From assembly GCF_010233585.1 (NCBI RefSeq), contig NZ_CP045997.1:10124430-10188429 (forward strand): 64,000 bases of DNA, written 5' to 3'. The notes below the pieces were generated by a model. The model was not told the origin of the DNA and searched no databases. It was given only the letters and a program-made list of their open reading frames with translations. The DNA is from Spirosoma endbachense. GTDB lineage: Bacteria > Bacteroidota > Bacteroidia > Cytophagales > Spirosomataceae. Made by a program: the position numbers and the translations under genes. Below are positions 9,961 through 18,818 of the stretch, one piece after another. Numbering within the stretch: position 1 is the first letter of the stretch; every line of letters begins with the position of its first letter.

Positions 9961-10020
9961 CGAATCACAAAAACGCAAAAAGCCGCTTAATTAAGCGGCT
10001 TTTTGCGTTTTTGTGATTCG
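9961..10020. terminator. 60-bp perfect palindrome, bidirectional terminator overlapping tRNA-Lys
   Basis: Bases 9961-9990 are the exact reverse complement of 9991-10020. The core AAAAAGCCGCTTAATTAAGC...TTTTT gives a GC-rich stem flanked by A and T runs, so it can act as an intrinsic terminator in both directions between the convergent SGNH gene and the tRNA. The palindrome extends beyond what a terminator needs and includes the last seven bases of the tRNA-Lys acceptor stem plus discriminator, so the left arm carries an inverted copy of the tRNA 3' end. Confidence 0.88.
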
Positions 10021-10086
10021 GCTGGGATTCGAACCCAGGACCCATACATTAAAAGTGTATTGCTCTACCAGCTGAGCTACCAAATC
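10014..10086 (-). tRNA. tRNA-Lys (UUU)
   Basis: The minus strand folds into a complete 73-nt cloverleaf. The acceptor GATTTGG pairs with CCGAATC (one G-T), followed by a D arm GCTC...GAGC, an anticodon stem ATACA/TGTAT with loop CTTTTAA and anticodon TTT, and a T arm CTGGG-TTCGAAT-CCCAG. The discriminator is A. The 3' CCA is not encoded (the next bases are CAAAAA), so it must be added after transcription. Confidence 0.97.
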
Positions 10087-10166
10087 ATTTCCCCAGTCAG
10101 CAAACAGGTCGTTGTCGTTTGGGAATGCAAAAGTAGAGGTTTGATTTCCTAAACGCAAGAAAAATG

Positions 10167-11009
10167 TTAAAAAAAAGTTAATTGCTGGGTCAGTTTTACC
10201 GTTTCAACAGCTTCACGAACGTCATGAACACGCAGGATAGAAGCGCCTTTTGTGAGTGCAATCGTGTTCAGAACAGTGGTGCCATTTAGAGCCTCATTGG
10301 CACTGATGCCCAGGGTTTTCCAGATTGTGCTTTTGCGTGATAAACCGACCAGGATTGGTTCGTCAAACAACCCAAAGGATTCAAGTTGATTTAGCAGCAA
10401 AAAATTTTGCGCAGGTGTCTTTGCGAAGCCAAAACCAGGGTCAAGAATGATGTCTTTTTTGCCGAAGGCGCGAAGCTCGGTGAGTCGAAAAGCCAGTTCA
10501 TCGATCACATCGGTTACCAGATTTTGATAAGCTGTCTTGGATTGCATCGTTGCTGGCGTTCCTCGCATGTGCATCAACACGTAAGGAACGTCGAGGGAAG
10601 CCACGGTTTCGAACATGGCCTGATCGAGCATGCCACCCGAAACATCGTTGATAATGGCAGCACCTGACTCAACCGTCTGTCGGGCGATCGACGCCCTGAA
10701 CGTATCCACTGAAATAAGGGCGTCAGGAAAGCTTTTTAAAATCGCTTCAATAACGGGCAGTACCCGGTCCGCTTCCTCAGTGGGGCTAATGTCGGCAGCG
10801 CCGGGTCGGGTCGAGTAACCACCAATATCGAGAAAGGTAGCACCATCGGCCAGCATTTTCTGCGCAATTTCGACCGTTTTTTCGAGAGGGATCCGGCTTC
10901 CGGCAAAGAATGAATCAGGGGTGATGTTTAGAATGCCCATGACAACAGGCGTTTCCAGCGAAACAAGTCGTCCCCGGCAGTTCAGTGTTTTTTTCGTAAC
11001 TTTCGGCAT
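10167..11009 (-). CDS. folP: Dihydropteroate synthase
   Basis: This 280-residue enzyme condenses p-aminobenzoate with 6-hydroxymethyl-dihydropterin diphosphate in folate synthesis and is the sulfonamide target. The signature blocks are in order: VMGILNITPDSFFAGSR near residue 24, FLDIGGYSTRPGA, SVDTFRASIARQTVESGA, INDVSGG, LMHMRGTPATMQ, ILDPGFGFAKT, LVGLSRKSTIW and LRVHDVREAVE. Length is normal. It starts at the ATG 11007-11009, divergent from the DUF1599 gene by 83 bp, and lies downstream of nothing else on its strand. The folP / DUF1599 / DoxX-like order is one I recognise from other Bacteroidota. Confidence 0.96.
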   Translation of the reverse strand: MPKVTKKTLNCRGRLVSLETPVVMGILNITPDSFFAGSRIPLEKTVEIAQKMLADGATFLDIGGYSTRPGAADISPTEEADRVLPVIEAILKSFPDALISVDTFRASIARQTVESGAAIINDVSGGMLDQAMFETVASLDVPYVLMHMRGTPATMQSKTAYQNLVTDVIDELAFRLTELRAFGKKDIILDPGFGFAKTPAQNFLLLNQLESFGLFDEPILVGLSRKSTIWKTLGISANEALNGTTVLNTIALTKGASILRVHDVREAVETVKLTQQLTFF

Positions 11010-11092
11010 AAAAATAGGCGATAGGCGTCAGGCATAAGTGTTCTTGGCAATGAATAAACGCACTGAAAACTGTTGGCTATTGACTGAGGACT

Positions 11093-11647
11093 ATGCAAAA
11101 TACTGAAATCGAATATCGGCACGTCATTCAACGCTGCAAAGATTTATTTCTAAAAAAAAATAAAGACTATGGTACTGCCTGGCGAATTTTACGTTTGTCC
11201 AGTATCACCGATCAGATTTACATCAAGGCCCAGCGTATTCGCACTTTGCAGGAAACGGGCGTAAGTCGTGTTGGCGAAGGCATTGAGCCAGAGTTTGTTG
11301 GTATTATCAATTATTGCGTCATGGCGCTGATTCAATTGCAGTTGGTCAATGACTCACGTACTGACCTTCCAACGGATGAACTCGAAACACTATACGATGG
11401 GCAGATTGGTCGGGTCATTGACCTGTTATTTGCCAAAAACCATGATTACGGCGAAGCCTGGCGTGAGATGCGTATTAGCTCAATGACGGATATCATTCTG
11501 ATGAAATTGCTCCGCACAAAGCAAATTGAGGATAATCAGGGAAATACATTGGTTTCGGAAGGAGTTGAAGCCAATTATATGGATATGATAAACTACGCCG
11601 TTTTTTGTTTGATAAAAAGTAACGCGGATACTCCGTTGTTGCGGTGA
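11093..11647 (+). CDS. DUF1599 domain protein
   Basis: This 184-residue protein is made of two similar halves. Each carries a CKDLFLKKNKDYGTAWRILR-like or FAKNHDYGEAWREMR block followed by RISSMTDIILMKLLRTKQIE and a conserved GVEANYMDMINYAVFCLI block, so it is an internal duplication. That matches DUF1599, an alpha-helical family of Bacteroidota possibly related to nucleotide pyrophosphatase-like proteins; the function is not established. The stop overlaps a possible GTG start of the DoxX-like gene (GTGA at 11644-11647), so the two are probably cotranscribed. Confidence 0.88.
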   Translation: MQNTEIEYRHVIQRCKDLFLKKNKDYGTAWRILRLSSITDQIYIKAQRIRTLQETGVSRVGEGIEPEFVGIINYCVMALIQLQLVNDSRTDLPTDELETLYDGQIGRVIDLLFAKNHDYGEAWREMRISSMTDIILMKLLRTKQIEDNQGNTLVSEGVEANYMDMINYAVFCLIKSNADTPLLR

Positions 11648-11712
11648 AAGCCCGCTATGAAGAGACTGGATTTCGGATCGCCCCATACTGGCGGACTTTC
11701 CAAATTACTCGC

Positions 11713-12855
11713 ATGACCACAGCAGCCACTCAACCCAAAGTTAAAACCGGTACGCCACCGATGCTTATTGCCGCCCGAATAGCCCGCTTTCTGGTCGGTA
11801 TCGTTTTCGTGTTTTCGGGATTCATCAAACTGAACGACCCCGTTGGGACGCAGATCAAGTTTGAGGAATATTTTGAAGTTTTCGCGCTCGATGTGCCGTT
11901 TCTCCACGATTTCTTCATGGCGCTGGTACCATTCACACTGGCTATGTCGGTGCTGTTCTGTGCGGCCGAAATTATCCTGGGTGTCGCATTGCTGGTTTCT
12001 TATAAACCTAAGGTCACAACCTGGTTGCTGTTTTTCCTGATTGTATTCTTCACATTTCTGACGTTTTATTCGGCTTATTTCAACCGGGTAACAGATTGTG
12101 GTTGCTTTGGTGATGCGATCAAGCTAAAACCCTGGACGTCGTTCAGCAAAGACGTCGTGCTGACTATTCTGATTTTGTTCATTATCGGGCATCGTAACCG
12201 GATCACTCCCCGCAAAACCGGCTGGGTAGTGGCTTTAACGACCATTCTGACGCTTGGTTTGGGCGTTTACGCTATATCTTTTCTTCCGCCAATCGATATG
12301 CTGCCTTATGCTGTCGGGAAGAGCATTCCGGCTCAAATGAAGCCATCCGAACCATTACGGTATAAATATGTCATGGAGAAGGACGGGAAAACGAGCGATT
12401 TTGATCAGTATCCGACCGATCAGAGCTATAAGTTCAAAGAGATGGTTTTGGTCAATGAGAGCGCGAAACCAAAAATCACGGATTATCGGGTCTGGAATGA
12501 TGAGGGCGATTTCACGCAGCAGACATTTGAAGGGGATAAACTGTTTATTATTGTCAAGAATATAAAGGATATAGACGCGGGGAGCCTTCCGGCGATCCGG
12601 GCGCTGGCTGAAGGGCTACAGGGTTCAAAGGTGACGCCTTACATACTAACCTCGGCCAGCGACGATGAGATCAAGGCCTTTCGACAGGAGTTTCAGCTAA
12701 ATAACGTGCCTTATTATAAAGCCGACGCCACCGTACTGAAAACAATTATGCGCTCGAATCCGGGTACATGGCTTCTTCATAATGGCGTTGTGCGCGGGAA
12801 ATGGCATTACAATTCAACCCCGGATGCGGCTGAAGTACAATCTTTGGTTAAATAG
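11713..12855 (+). CDS. DoxX-like (BT_3928-type) membrane protein with thioredoxin-like C-terminal region
   Basis: This is a membrane protein of about 380 residues from the ATG at 11713. The first part is DoxX/MauE-like: ARIARFLVGIVFVFSGFIKL, several membrane segments and the motif TDCGCFGDAIKLKPW. The last 130 residues look thioredoxin-like in layout (LFIIVKNIKDIDAGSLPAI, YYKADATVLKTIMRSNPGTW) but lack a CxxC. A GTG at 11644 in the same frame would add 23 residues and overlap the previous stop; I prefer the ATG because the homologous region starts after it. It follows DUF1599 as in other Bacteroidota. An electron-transfer or redox role is only an inference from the CGC motif. Confidence 0.85.
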   Translation: MTTAATQPKVKTGTPPMLIAARIARFLVGIVFVFSGFIKLNDPVGTQIKFEEYFEVFALDVPFLHDFFMALVPFTLAMSVLFCAAEIILGVALLVSYKPKVTTWLLFFLIVFFTFLTFYSAYFNRVTDCGCFGDAIKLKPWTSFSKDVVLTILILFIIGHRNRITPRKTGWVVALTTILTLGLGVYAISFLPPIDMLPYAVGKSIPAQMKPSEPLRYKYVMEKDGKTSDFDQYPTDQSYKFKEMVLVNESAKPKITDYRVWNDEGDFTQQTFEGDKLFIIVKNIKDIDAGSLPAIRALAEGLQGSKVTPYILTSASDDEIKAFRQEFQLNNVPYYKADATVLKTIMRSNPGTWLLHNGVVRGKWHYNSTPDAAEVQSLVK

Positions 12856-12944
12856 TGTTTCGTTTACCTTTTTCAGTTGACTGACGCCCGATAAGAAATG
12901 GTGTTCACTGAAAGAAGAAAACGAAAAACGAAAAACTTGTTTGC

Positions 12945-13451
12945 TTGAAAAATATTTTCCTGATCGGAATGCCCTCCTCTGGCAAGAGTACGCTGGGCAA
13001 GCGCGTAGCCGACGCACTTCACTACCGTTTTATCGATACGGATAAGCAAATCGTTCGCGACGAAGGACGATCGATTCCCGACATTTTTGCGCAATTCGGC
13101 GAAGCCTATTTTCGGGAAGCCGAGCGTCGGATTTTACGAACCATCCGACCGGGCGATAGTGCAGTCGTTTCGACGGGTGGCGGAATGCCCTGTTTTCATA
13201 ACAATATCGAGTACATTAATGCGACGGGTATTTCCGTATTTCTGGATGTGCCGGTCGAGATATTAGTCCGGCGAATCCAGGCGCATGCTGCCGATGACCG
13301 TCCGCTCAATAATCCGAGCGACCCTGATTTATTCAATACGCTGCAACAACGATACGTAACCCGTTTGCCTTTCTATAGTCAGGCAACTATCATTGTTTCG
13401 GGGGAGACGAATGAGGACGAAGTGCTCAGGCGGATAGGCGCGTGGATGTAA
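12945..13451 (+). CDS. aroK: Shikimate kinase
   Basis: This 168-residue kinase phosphorylates shikimate at the 3-hydroxyl in the chorismate pathway. It has the Walker A motif GMPSSGKST at residues 8-16, FIDTDKQIV (shikimate-binding Asp), FGEAYFREAERRIL, VSTGGGMPC and the lid Arg in ADDRPLNNPS. Length is normal. The only reasonable start is the TTG at 12945; no ATG or GTG is in frame nearby, and MKNIFLIGMPSSGKST is exactly the expected N-terminus. It follows the DoxX-like gene by about 90 bp. Another aromatic-pathway gene, aroQ, lies at 36.8 kb. Confidence 0.94.
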   Translation: MKNIFLIGMPSSGKSTLGKRVADALHYRFIDTDKQIVRDEGRSIPDIFAQFGEAYFREAERRILRTIRPGDSAVVSTGGGMPCFHNNIEYINATGISVFLDVPVEILVRRIQAHAADDRPLNNPSDPDLFNTLQQRYVTRLPFYSQATIIVSGETNEDEVLRRIGAWM

Positions 13452-13456
13452 CGGTA

Positions 13457-13512
13457 TTAACGTAAAAGCGGCCATGAACGAAACGATTCATTCATGGCCG
13501 CTTTTACGTTAA
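13457..13512. terminator. Bidirectional terminator between aroK and the FadL-like gene
   Basis: The arms 13457-13478 and 13491-13512 are a perfect 22-bp inverted repeat with a 12-nt loop. The stem carries AAAA/TTTT next to GCGGCCATGAA. Both flanking genes converge here: the aroK stop is 5 bp away and the porin stop 10 bp away. Confidence 0.85.
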
Positions 13513-13522
13513 ATCGATTTTT

Positions 13523-15100
13523 TTAGAAAAATACGCCGAACGATAGCATCAGATTGGTATTGCTATTATTCGTTGCGACGGTAGGCGTATCTAAACTGCT
13601 AGGTAGTTGAAATGGCGTAAAGCCCGTTTTGTAGGTCAGGTATGAACCTGACAGATCGGCGAAGAAACGCTCGTTTCTGACGCCAAGGCCAGCTGACAGC
13701 AGTAATTTATCCCGGTCTCCTCGCGCTACCCGGTCCAGGTCGAGTTTGTAGGCACTTGGCAAATAAGCCACCCCCGCGCGGAGCCGAAGCAGGCCAGCCC
13801 GAATTTCGGCACCAGCCCGCAAATTGACTACGTTCTGGTAACTGGTCTGAACAACCTGTTTCACATCGTTTTTAAAATCAGAATTGTCCTGCTGCGTATT
13901 AAAGTACGAGGTTCGAACCCGCATGCCGCCATAACCAACATATTCAGCAGTTGCCGTAATGAAACCAATCTTCCCTTTCCCCAGAAAGTAAGTAGCACCA
14001 CCCGATGCCCGCAGCGGTGTTTGCAACGAATAGTCGAAGTTGTCGTAAGGCGATACTACATCAATTTGGTTGGGCCCATTCAACTGAATTGTGGATGTGG
14101 TGTTAACCGTTAAGGTTTGCGCAAACGCTTCATGCGCACTACTGAATGTTGGTGATGTTAATGTAGCACCGACCTGTAAATCATTACTGAGTTTGTAAAT
14201 CAATCCCAGCGTCGCATTAAACCCATTCCCTGTTACGTCGAATCGGTTGATCTGACTGTAATTAACTAAGTCACGTCCATTAATTGGGGCCTCCAGGAAA
14301 ATATATTCCGACGAATAGCGAAGACGGGTCAAGGCAATCGATCCCCCAATGTAGAGCTTATCGTCCAGGTTACCGGCGTAGGAAATCGTCCATTGCGAAT
14401 GCGTACCCGAACGGCTCAGGGTAGCTCGCTGATCTTTCGCCGTTGTCGCATCAAGTCGAGTGTATGGTGGTCCTGAGCCATTTGCCCCTAAATCTGTGGG
14501 ATTAATTAAATAGAGCCGATAGGCTGCGGCCTCCCGGAAACTGACTGTATTTGATGTAGGGTCGTAATCATCATTCAAATCAGCTTCACTATAATTGCCT
14601 GCATTGGCCGCGTTGGCATATGTCTGGGCAATGGATGAATTGGGGTTTCTGTTTACGCCACGCGCATCAATTTTATCGAAAAAATTGGTTGACTGCGAAT
14701 AAGATACGCCAAAGGCAGTCCGACGCCAGCGCCGGGTATTATTCGAACTCCCGGCCAGAATAAGACCCAATTGGCCGATATTAAGCTTACCACCATTAAT
14801 CGTAGTCTCGCTTCCCAGAAATGTACTCTTATTGTTGACCAGATTGAAGGAGGGACTAATACTTAACTCGGAGCGGTTATAAAATGCCAGGCCTGCCGGG
14901 TTGCCAGACAGATTACTGGCGTCACCGCCCAGGGCTGTCTGATTGCCGCCAAGGCCACGAAATCGGGCGCTGCCACTCTGTGAAAAATCAGAGAATCGAA
15001 AGGCGTCATCGGCATAATCGGCAGCAGGCCCCTGCCCAAACGCCAGCCCCGTACAACTCAGTAAGATGGCCGAAAGAAAGAACTTTGTATTCATATGCAT
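13523..15100 (-). CDS. Outer membrane OmpP1/FadL/TodX-family transport protein
   Basis: This is a 525-residue secreted beta-barrel protein. The signal peptide is MNTKFFLSAILLSCTGLAFGQ (starting at Met1 or Met3). The mature N-terminus DAFRFSDFSQSGSARFRGLGGNQTALGGDASNLSGNPAGLAFY is the typical OmpP1/FadL opening with the NPAGL motif, followed by alternating beta strands to the C-terminal Phe. FadL relatives carry hydrophobic substrates such as fatty acids or aromatics; the substrate here is not known. It lies alone between two terminators. The start may be 15100 or 15094. Confidence 0.88.
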   Translation of the reverse strand: MHMNTKFFLSAILLSCTGLAFGQGPAADYADDAFRFSDFSQSGSARFRGLGGNQTALGGDASNLSGNPAGLAFYNRSELSISPSFNLVNNKSTFLGSETTINGGKLNIGQLGLILAGSSNNTRRWRRTAFGVSYSQSTNFFDKIDARGVNRNPNSSIAQTYANAANAGNYSEADLNDDYDPTSNTVSFREAAAYRLYLINPTDLGANGSGPPYTRLDATTAKDQRATLSRSGTHSQWTISYAGNLDDKLYIGGSIALTRLRYSSEYIFLEAPINGRDLVNYSQINRFDVTGNGFNATLGLIYKLSNDLQVGATLTSPTFSSAHEAFAQTLTVNTTSTIQLNGPNQIDVVSPYDNFDYSLQTPLRASGGATYFLGKGKIGFITATAEYVGYGGMRVRTSYFNTQQDNSDFKNDVKQVVQTSYQNVVNLRAGAEIRAGLLRLRAGVAYLPSAYKLDLDRVARGDRDKLLLSAGLGVRNERFFADLSGSYLTYKTGFTPFQLPSSLDTPTVATNNSNTNLMLSFGVFF

Positions 15101-15210
15101 ATGCGATTAAACCAGCGAATGGCACTTTTGTTGTTAGAGTGACATTGCCTTGGAACGTTTAACCAGGTTGATCAAAAAACTGGTGGTTAATAAGCCAAAG
15201 TAACAACGAA

Positions 15211-15241
15211 AAATCCCGCCGATTGTCTGTCAGCGGGATTT
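15211..15241 (-). terminator. Intrinsic terminator of the Gly/Tyr-rich lipoprotein gene
   Basis: On the minus strand AAATCCCGC pairs with GCGGGATTT, followed by TTTTCG. It begins 24 bp after the stop of the upstream minus-strand gene. Confidence 0.75.
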
Positions 15242-15264
15242 AAAATTTTCGAAATAAATCTTAA

Positions 15265-16554
15265 TTATCTTGGACCACGGCCACCACCGCCACCACCACT
15301 TGAGTGACTGGCACCACCGCCAGAGAAACCACCGCCCCCGGAACTGGGAGCACTGTAGCTGCGGCTAGGAGCACTGTAGCTAGGTTGCGACTGCTGGTAG
15401 CTAGGCTGGCTAAAGTTGCCACGGCTTTGGCTCTGGTAAGAAGGCTGCTGGTAGCTAGGCTGCGATTGCTGGAAGCTACCCCGGCCACCACTGTTGGACG
15501 GTGTATAACTACCCCGGCTGTTTGTCCGTGGACGAGCGTAGTAGTCGTTACCGCTGTTGTATGAGGGGGCTGGGCTTGCCGAAGTACCTGAAGGGTTACT
15601 TCCTGCACGACCATTACCACTTGTGCCATTATCATAGTAGTAGGTGCCCCGGCTGTTATTGCCTGGGCGGGCATAGTACCCATCGCTAGTTGAGCGGTTA
15701 CTGGCTGACCCTGCATTATAGCTACTACGGCCGCCATTAGGATTGTAGTTGCGGGGAGAATTATCGAAACCAGATGCGTAGTTGCCAGACGAACGGGATG
15801 AACTCCGAACGTAATTCCGATTCCGATATGGATCGGCTCCGGTCACGACTACGGCTGGGTAGCCACCATAGTAACCGCCGTACCCGTAAGGAGAGTAGAA
15901 TGAATTATAGAATCCACCGTACCCACCATAACCATAGGCATAAGGACTGTAGAACGGATCGCCAAAGCCACCGTATCCATAACCGTATGGCGAATAGAAT
16001 GGGCTGTAGGCTAATGAGCTTCCGAAGCCGTAACCAAATGGCGAATAGAACGGGCTGCCGAAACCATAGCCGATTGATCCAAGGCCCATGCCAAGTCCTA
16101 AACCGCTATAGAAGCCAGTATTGTTGAAGCCCCAGCGGTTCCAGCTGTAAGCCGAGGTCGAAGCGGCATTGTACCCGTTTACGAAACCAGAGTTATAGCT
16201 GTTTGTGCTATTATCGCCCCAGCCCGGATCAGGAGACATTCCCCGATTTAGTTTACGGGTACTTAATTCAGAATAGTATTCGTCGGTATTGCTGGAGTAA
16301 CTTTGCTGATCATCGTTATAATCAGGGTTAGCGTTGCGAAGCGAGCGTTGTTGTTGACGTTGCTGACGCGAGGTTTGTGGAGCAACCGACGAAACGTCAG
16401 ATGAATTGTTGGTATATACGGCAGCATTGCCGGAGTTGCCATACAAATCATCCACTTCACCAGTATTCTGGGCGGTCTGGCGACTGGAAGAACAGCTCCA
16501 GAACCCCATCATCGCGGCCAGTGCCAGGTATCGGTACATGCGTTGCGTTATCAT
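15265..16554 (-). CDS. Low-complexity Gly/Tyr/Ser-rich predicted lipoprotein
   Basis: This is a 429-residue exported protein. The N-terminus MYRYLALAAMMGFWSCSSS (from Met6, position 16539) looks like a lipoprotein signal with Cys after WS; the upstream Met1 is also possible. Residues about 135-240 are almost pure Gly/Tyr/Phe/Ser/Pro with repeated FYSPYGYGYGG-type units. The rest is Ser/Asn/Gln-rich with repeated YYARPGNNSRG- and PSYQQ-like units, ending in a Gly/Ser-rich tail. I recognise no enzyme domain. Such composition suits a flexible surface, adhesive or matrix protein, but this is inference. Reading frames on other strands here are by-products of the repeats. Confidence 0.75.
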   Translation of the reverse strand: MITQRMYRYLALAAMMGFWSCSSSRQTAQNTGEVDDLYGNSGNAAVYTNNSSDVSSVAPQTSRQQRQQQRSLRNANPDYNDDQQSYSSNTDEYYSELSTRKLNRGMSPDPGWGDNSTNSYNSGFVNGYNAASTSAYSWNRWGFNNTGFYSGLGLGMGLGSIGYGFGSPFYSPFGYGFGSSLAYSPFYSPYGYGYGGFGDPFYSPYAYGYGGYGGFYNSFYSPYGYGGYYGGYPAVVVTGADPYRNRNYVRSSSRSSGNYASGFDNSPRNYNPNGGRSSYNAGSASNRSTSDGYYARPGNNSRGTYYYDNGTSGNGRAGSNPSGTSASPAPSYNSGNDYYARPRTNSRGSYTPSNSGGRGSFQQSQPSYQQPSYQSQSRGNFSQPSYQQSQPSYSAPSRSYSAPSSGGGGFSGGGASHSSGGGGGGRGPR

Positions 16555-16628
16555 TTGGCCAGGGAATTAAAAGTATAAAGGCTCATATTATTAAGTGCCA
16601 CTTTAGCCTATAACAAAGGATTGACACG

Positions 16629-16663
16629 TTTGATTACAAAAATAGAGCAAAAACCTATCTTTG
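16629..16663 (+). promoter_or_regulatory. Bacteroidota-type promoter upstream of proS
   Basis: TTTG at 16629-16632 and TATCTTTG at 16656-16663 match the -33 TTTG and -7 TAnnTTTG consensus of the Bacteroidota primary sigma factor. The 23-bp spacer is at the long end. A leader of about 180 nt before the proS start would result. Confidence 0.5.
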
Positions 16664-16849
16664 CAAGTTTTCAATATATTAGATTCCATTTTATTCATCA
16701 AGGTTTAATCACGTTGGAAAAAAAGATGTAAAAGTTTTGGCAAACGGTACACTATGAAAGTCGAAAGGCAAACAAAGGGCTGAAGCACAGGTCTTTCGTC
16801 AATAATAGCTTATCGTTTGGCAACCCTCTTTTTCTTTCCACAGCTCATC

Positions 16850-18322
16850 ATGGCAAAAGCAATTCCGTCCCGTAGTGAAAACTACTCCGAGTGGTATAAT
16901 GAATTAGTTAAAAAGGCCGACCTGGCCGAAAATTCGGCCGTTCGTGGCTGTATGGTTATTAAACCGTACGGTTTTTCGATCTGGGAAAAAATGCAGCGCG
17001 CTCTTGACGATATGTTCAAGGAAACCGGTCATTCCAATGCGTATTTCCCGCTGTTTATTCCCAAATCGTTCCTGAGCAAGGAAGCTTCACACGTCGAAGG
17101 GTTTGCTAAGGAATGCGCCGTTGTGACACACTACCGGCTCAAAAATGCGGAAGATGGTTCTGGTGTCATTGTCGATCCCGAAGCCAAGCTTGAAGAAGAG
17201 CTAATCGTTCGGCCAACCTCCGAGACGGTGATCTGGAGTACCTACAAAAACTGGATTCAATCATATCGTGATTTACCCTTGCTAGTGAACCAGTGGGCCA
17301 ATGTGGTTCGGTGGGAAATGAGAACCCGGATTTTTCTGCGTACCTCTGAATTCCTGTGGCAGGAAGGGCATACAGCCCATGCAACAGCGGAGGAAGCCGA
17401 AGCAGAAACCCGGCAGATGCTCGACGTTTACGCTACGTTTGCTGAAGAATGGATGGCGCTTCCCGTAGTTCGTGGATCGAAAACGGCGAATGAACGTTTT
17501 GCCGGTGCCGACGATACGCTGTGCATTGAAGCCATGATGCAGGATGGAAAAGCGCTTCAGGCTGGAACCTCGCACTTTTTGGGACAAAATTTCGCGAAAG
17601 CCTTCGATGTTCAATTCCTGAACAAGCAAAACCAGCTAGACTACGTTTGGGGAACATCCTGGGGAGTTTCGACGCGGTTGATGGGTGCTCTGATCATGGC
17701 CCACTCCGACGACGATGGCTTGGTATTACCGCCCAAACTGGCTCCTATTCAGGTTGTTATTGTGCCGATTTACCGGACTGAAGAGCAGCTAGAGCAGCTT
17801 TCGGCCAAAATAAAACCTTTAGTGCAGGAGTTGCGTAAGGCAGGCGTTTCGGTTAAGTACGACGATTCGGACGCCAACAAACCAGGATGGAAGTTTGCCG
17901 AATATGAATTACGGGGCGTTCCGGTCCGGCTGGCAATGGGCGGACGTGATCTTGAAAATGGCACGGTCGAAATTGCCCGCCGTGATCTGAAAACCAAGGA
18001 AACGGTTCCGTTTGATGGACTGACGGAACGGATTAAAAACCTTCTTGACGACATTCAGCAGACCATCTATAACAAAGCGCTCAAGTTTCGTCAGGAGAAC
18101 ACATTTAAAGTAGATACGCTCGAGCAATTTCAGGACCAACTCGACAAAGGTGGGTTTCTGTTAGCTCACTGGGATGGCACTTCTGAAACCGAGGAAGCAA
18201 TCAAAGAAGCGACCAAGGCCACAATTCGTTGTATTCCATTCGATCAGGAACCCGAAGAAGGAGTCGATATTTTTTCGGGTAAGCCGTCTAAAGGACGGGT
18301 AGTTTTTGCCCGTGCCTATTGA
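16850..18322 (+). CDS. proS: Proline--tRNA ligase (archaeal/eukaryotic-type)
   Basis: This is a 490-residue class II synthetase that charges tRNA-Pro. Motif 1 is around [22 protein letters not shown]; motif 2 is [28 protein letters not shown]; motif 3 is [28 protein letters not shown]. An anticodon-binding domain follows, with a C-terminal extension ending FARAY. It belongs to the shorter, eukaryote-like class without the bacterial editing insertion. I chose the ATG at 16850 ([20 protein letters not shown]); a TTG at 16817 would add 11 residues without support. The Nudix gene starts 4 bp after the stop. Confidence 0.96.
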   Translation: MAKAIPSRSENYSEWYNELVKKADLAENSAVRGCMVIKPYGFSIWEKMQRALDDMFKETGHSNAYFPLFIPKSFLSKEASHVEGFAKECAVVTHYRLKNAEDGSGVIVDPEAKLEEELIVRPTSETVIWSTYKNWIQSYRDLPLLVNQWANVVRWEMRTRIFLRTSEFLWQEGHTAHATAEEAEAETRQMLDVYATFAEEWMALPVVRGSKTANERFAGADDTLCIEAMMQDGKALQAGTSHFLGQNFAKAFDVQFLNKQNQLDYVWGTSWGVSTRLMGALIMAHSDDDGLVLPPKLAPIQVVIVPIYRTEEQLEQLSAKIKPLVQELRKAGVSVKYDDSDANKPGWKFAEYELRGVPVRLAMGGRDLENGTVEIARRDLKTKETVPFDGLTERIKNLLDDIQQTIYNKALKFRQENTFKVDTLEQFQDQLDKGGFLLAHWDGTSETEEAIKEATKATIRCIPFDQEPEEGVDIFSGKPSKGRVVFARAY

Positions 18323-18326
18323 TTTT

Positions 18327-18818
18327 ATGACTGTTTCTCCGGGACTTAAGCGAACTGCCGTTATCTGCGTGCTGCGTAACGGCAGTAACTTTTTGCTACT
18401 AAAGCGTCTGAAAGAGCCGAACAAAGGCCAGTATACGCCCGTTGGCGGAAAACTCGATCCTTTCGAGAGTCCGCTACGGGCGGCTTACCGGGAAACCTGG
18501 GAAGAAACGGGTATCAAGGCCGAAAAAATGACGTTCTGCGGATTGTTAACCGAGAGCTCACCGACGGCATACAACTGGACGAGCTATGTCTATGTCGCAG
18601 AAATTGAATTTATTCCTCCTCCTCCCTGTAAGGAGGGCGAGTTGAGGTGGATTGGGTTTGCGGATCTTTTAACCGTTCCAACGCCTAAAGTAGATTGGTA
18701 TATCTACGACTATTTACTGAAAAACAAGCCGTTTGCGTTTAGCGCTGAATACGATAAACAGCTAGACCTGCTCGTTATGCACGATGAACTGGAAGATGTT
18801 GTCGTGTTTCAGGCATGA
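18327..18818 (+). CDS. Nudix hydrolase
   Basis: This is a protein of about 163 residues with a Nudix box, GKLDPFESPLRAAYRETWEETGI, that fits GX5EX7REUXEEXGU apart from Thr at the first U. The family cleaves nucleoside diphosphates linked to another group; TAVICVLRNGSNFLLLKRL recalls 8-oxo-dGTPase-type members, but the substrate cannot be told. I chose the ATG at 18327, just after the proS stop; a TTG at 18306 would overlap proS. The 3' end overlaps the convergent gene at 18809-18818 by 10 bp. Confidence 0.88.
   Translation: MTVSPGLKRTAVICVLRNGSNFLLLKRLKEPNKGQYTPVGGKLDPFESPLRAAYRETWEETGIKAEKMTFCGLLTESSPTAYNWTSYVYVAEIEFIPPPPCKEGELRWIGFADLLTVPTPKVDWYIYDYLLKNKPFAFSAEYDKQLDLLVMHDELEDVVVFQA

Noticed and set aside
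15265..15740. Tandem short repeats as a CRISPR array
   Set aside because: The repeats encode protein repeats in one frame, vary in length and have no unique spacers.
15261..16613. Open frames on the other strand and frame of the Gly/Tyr-rich gene (for example 15261-15737, 15304-15564, 15774-16127)
   Set aside because: They are low-complexity mirrors of the repeat codons, with no start context or family features.
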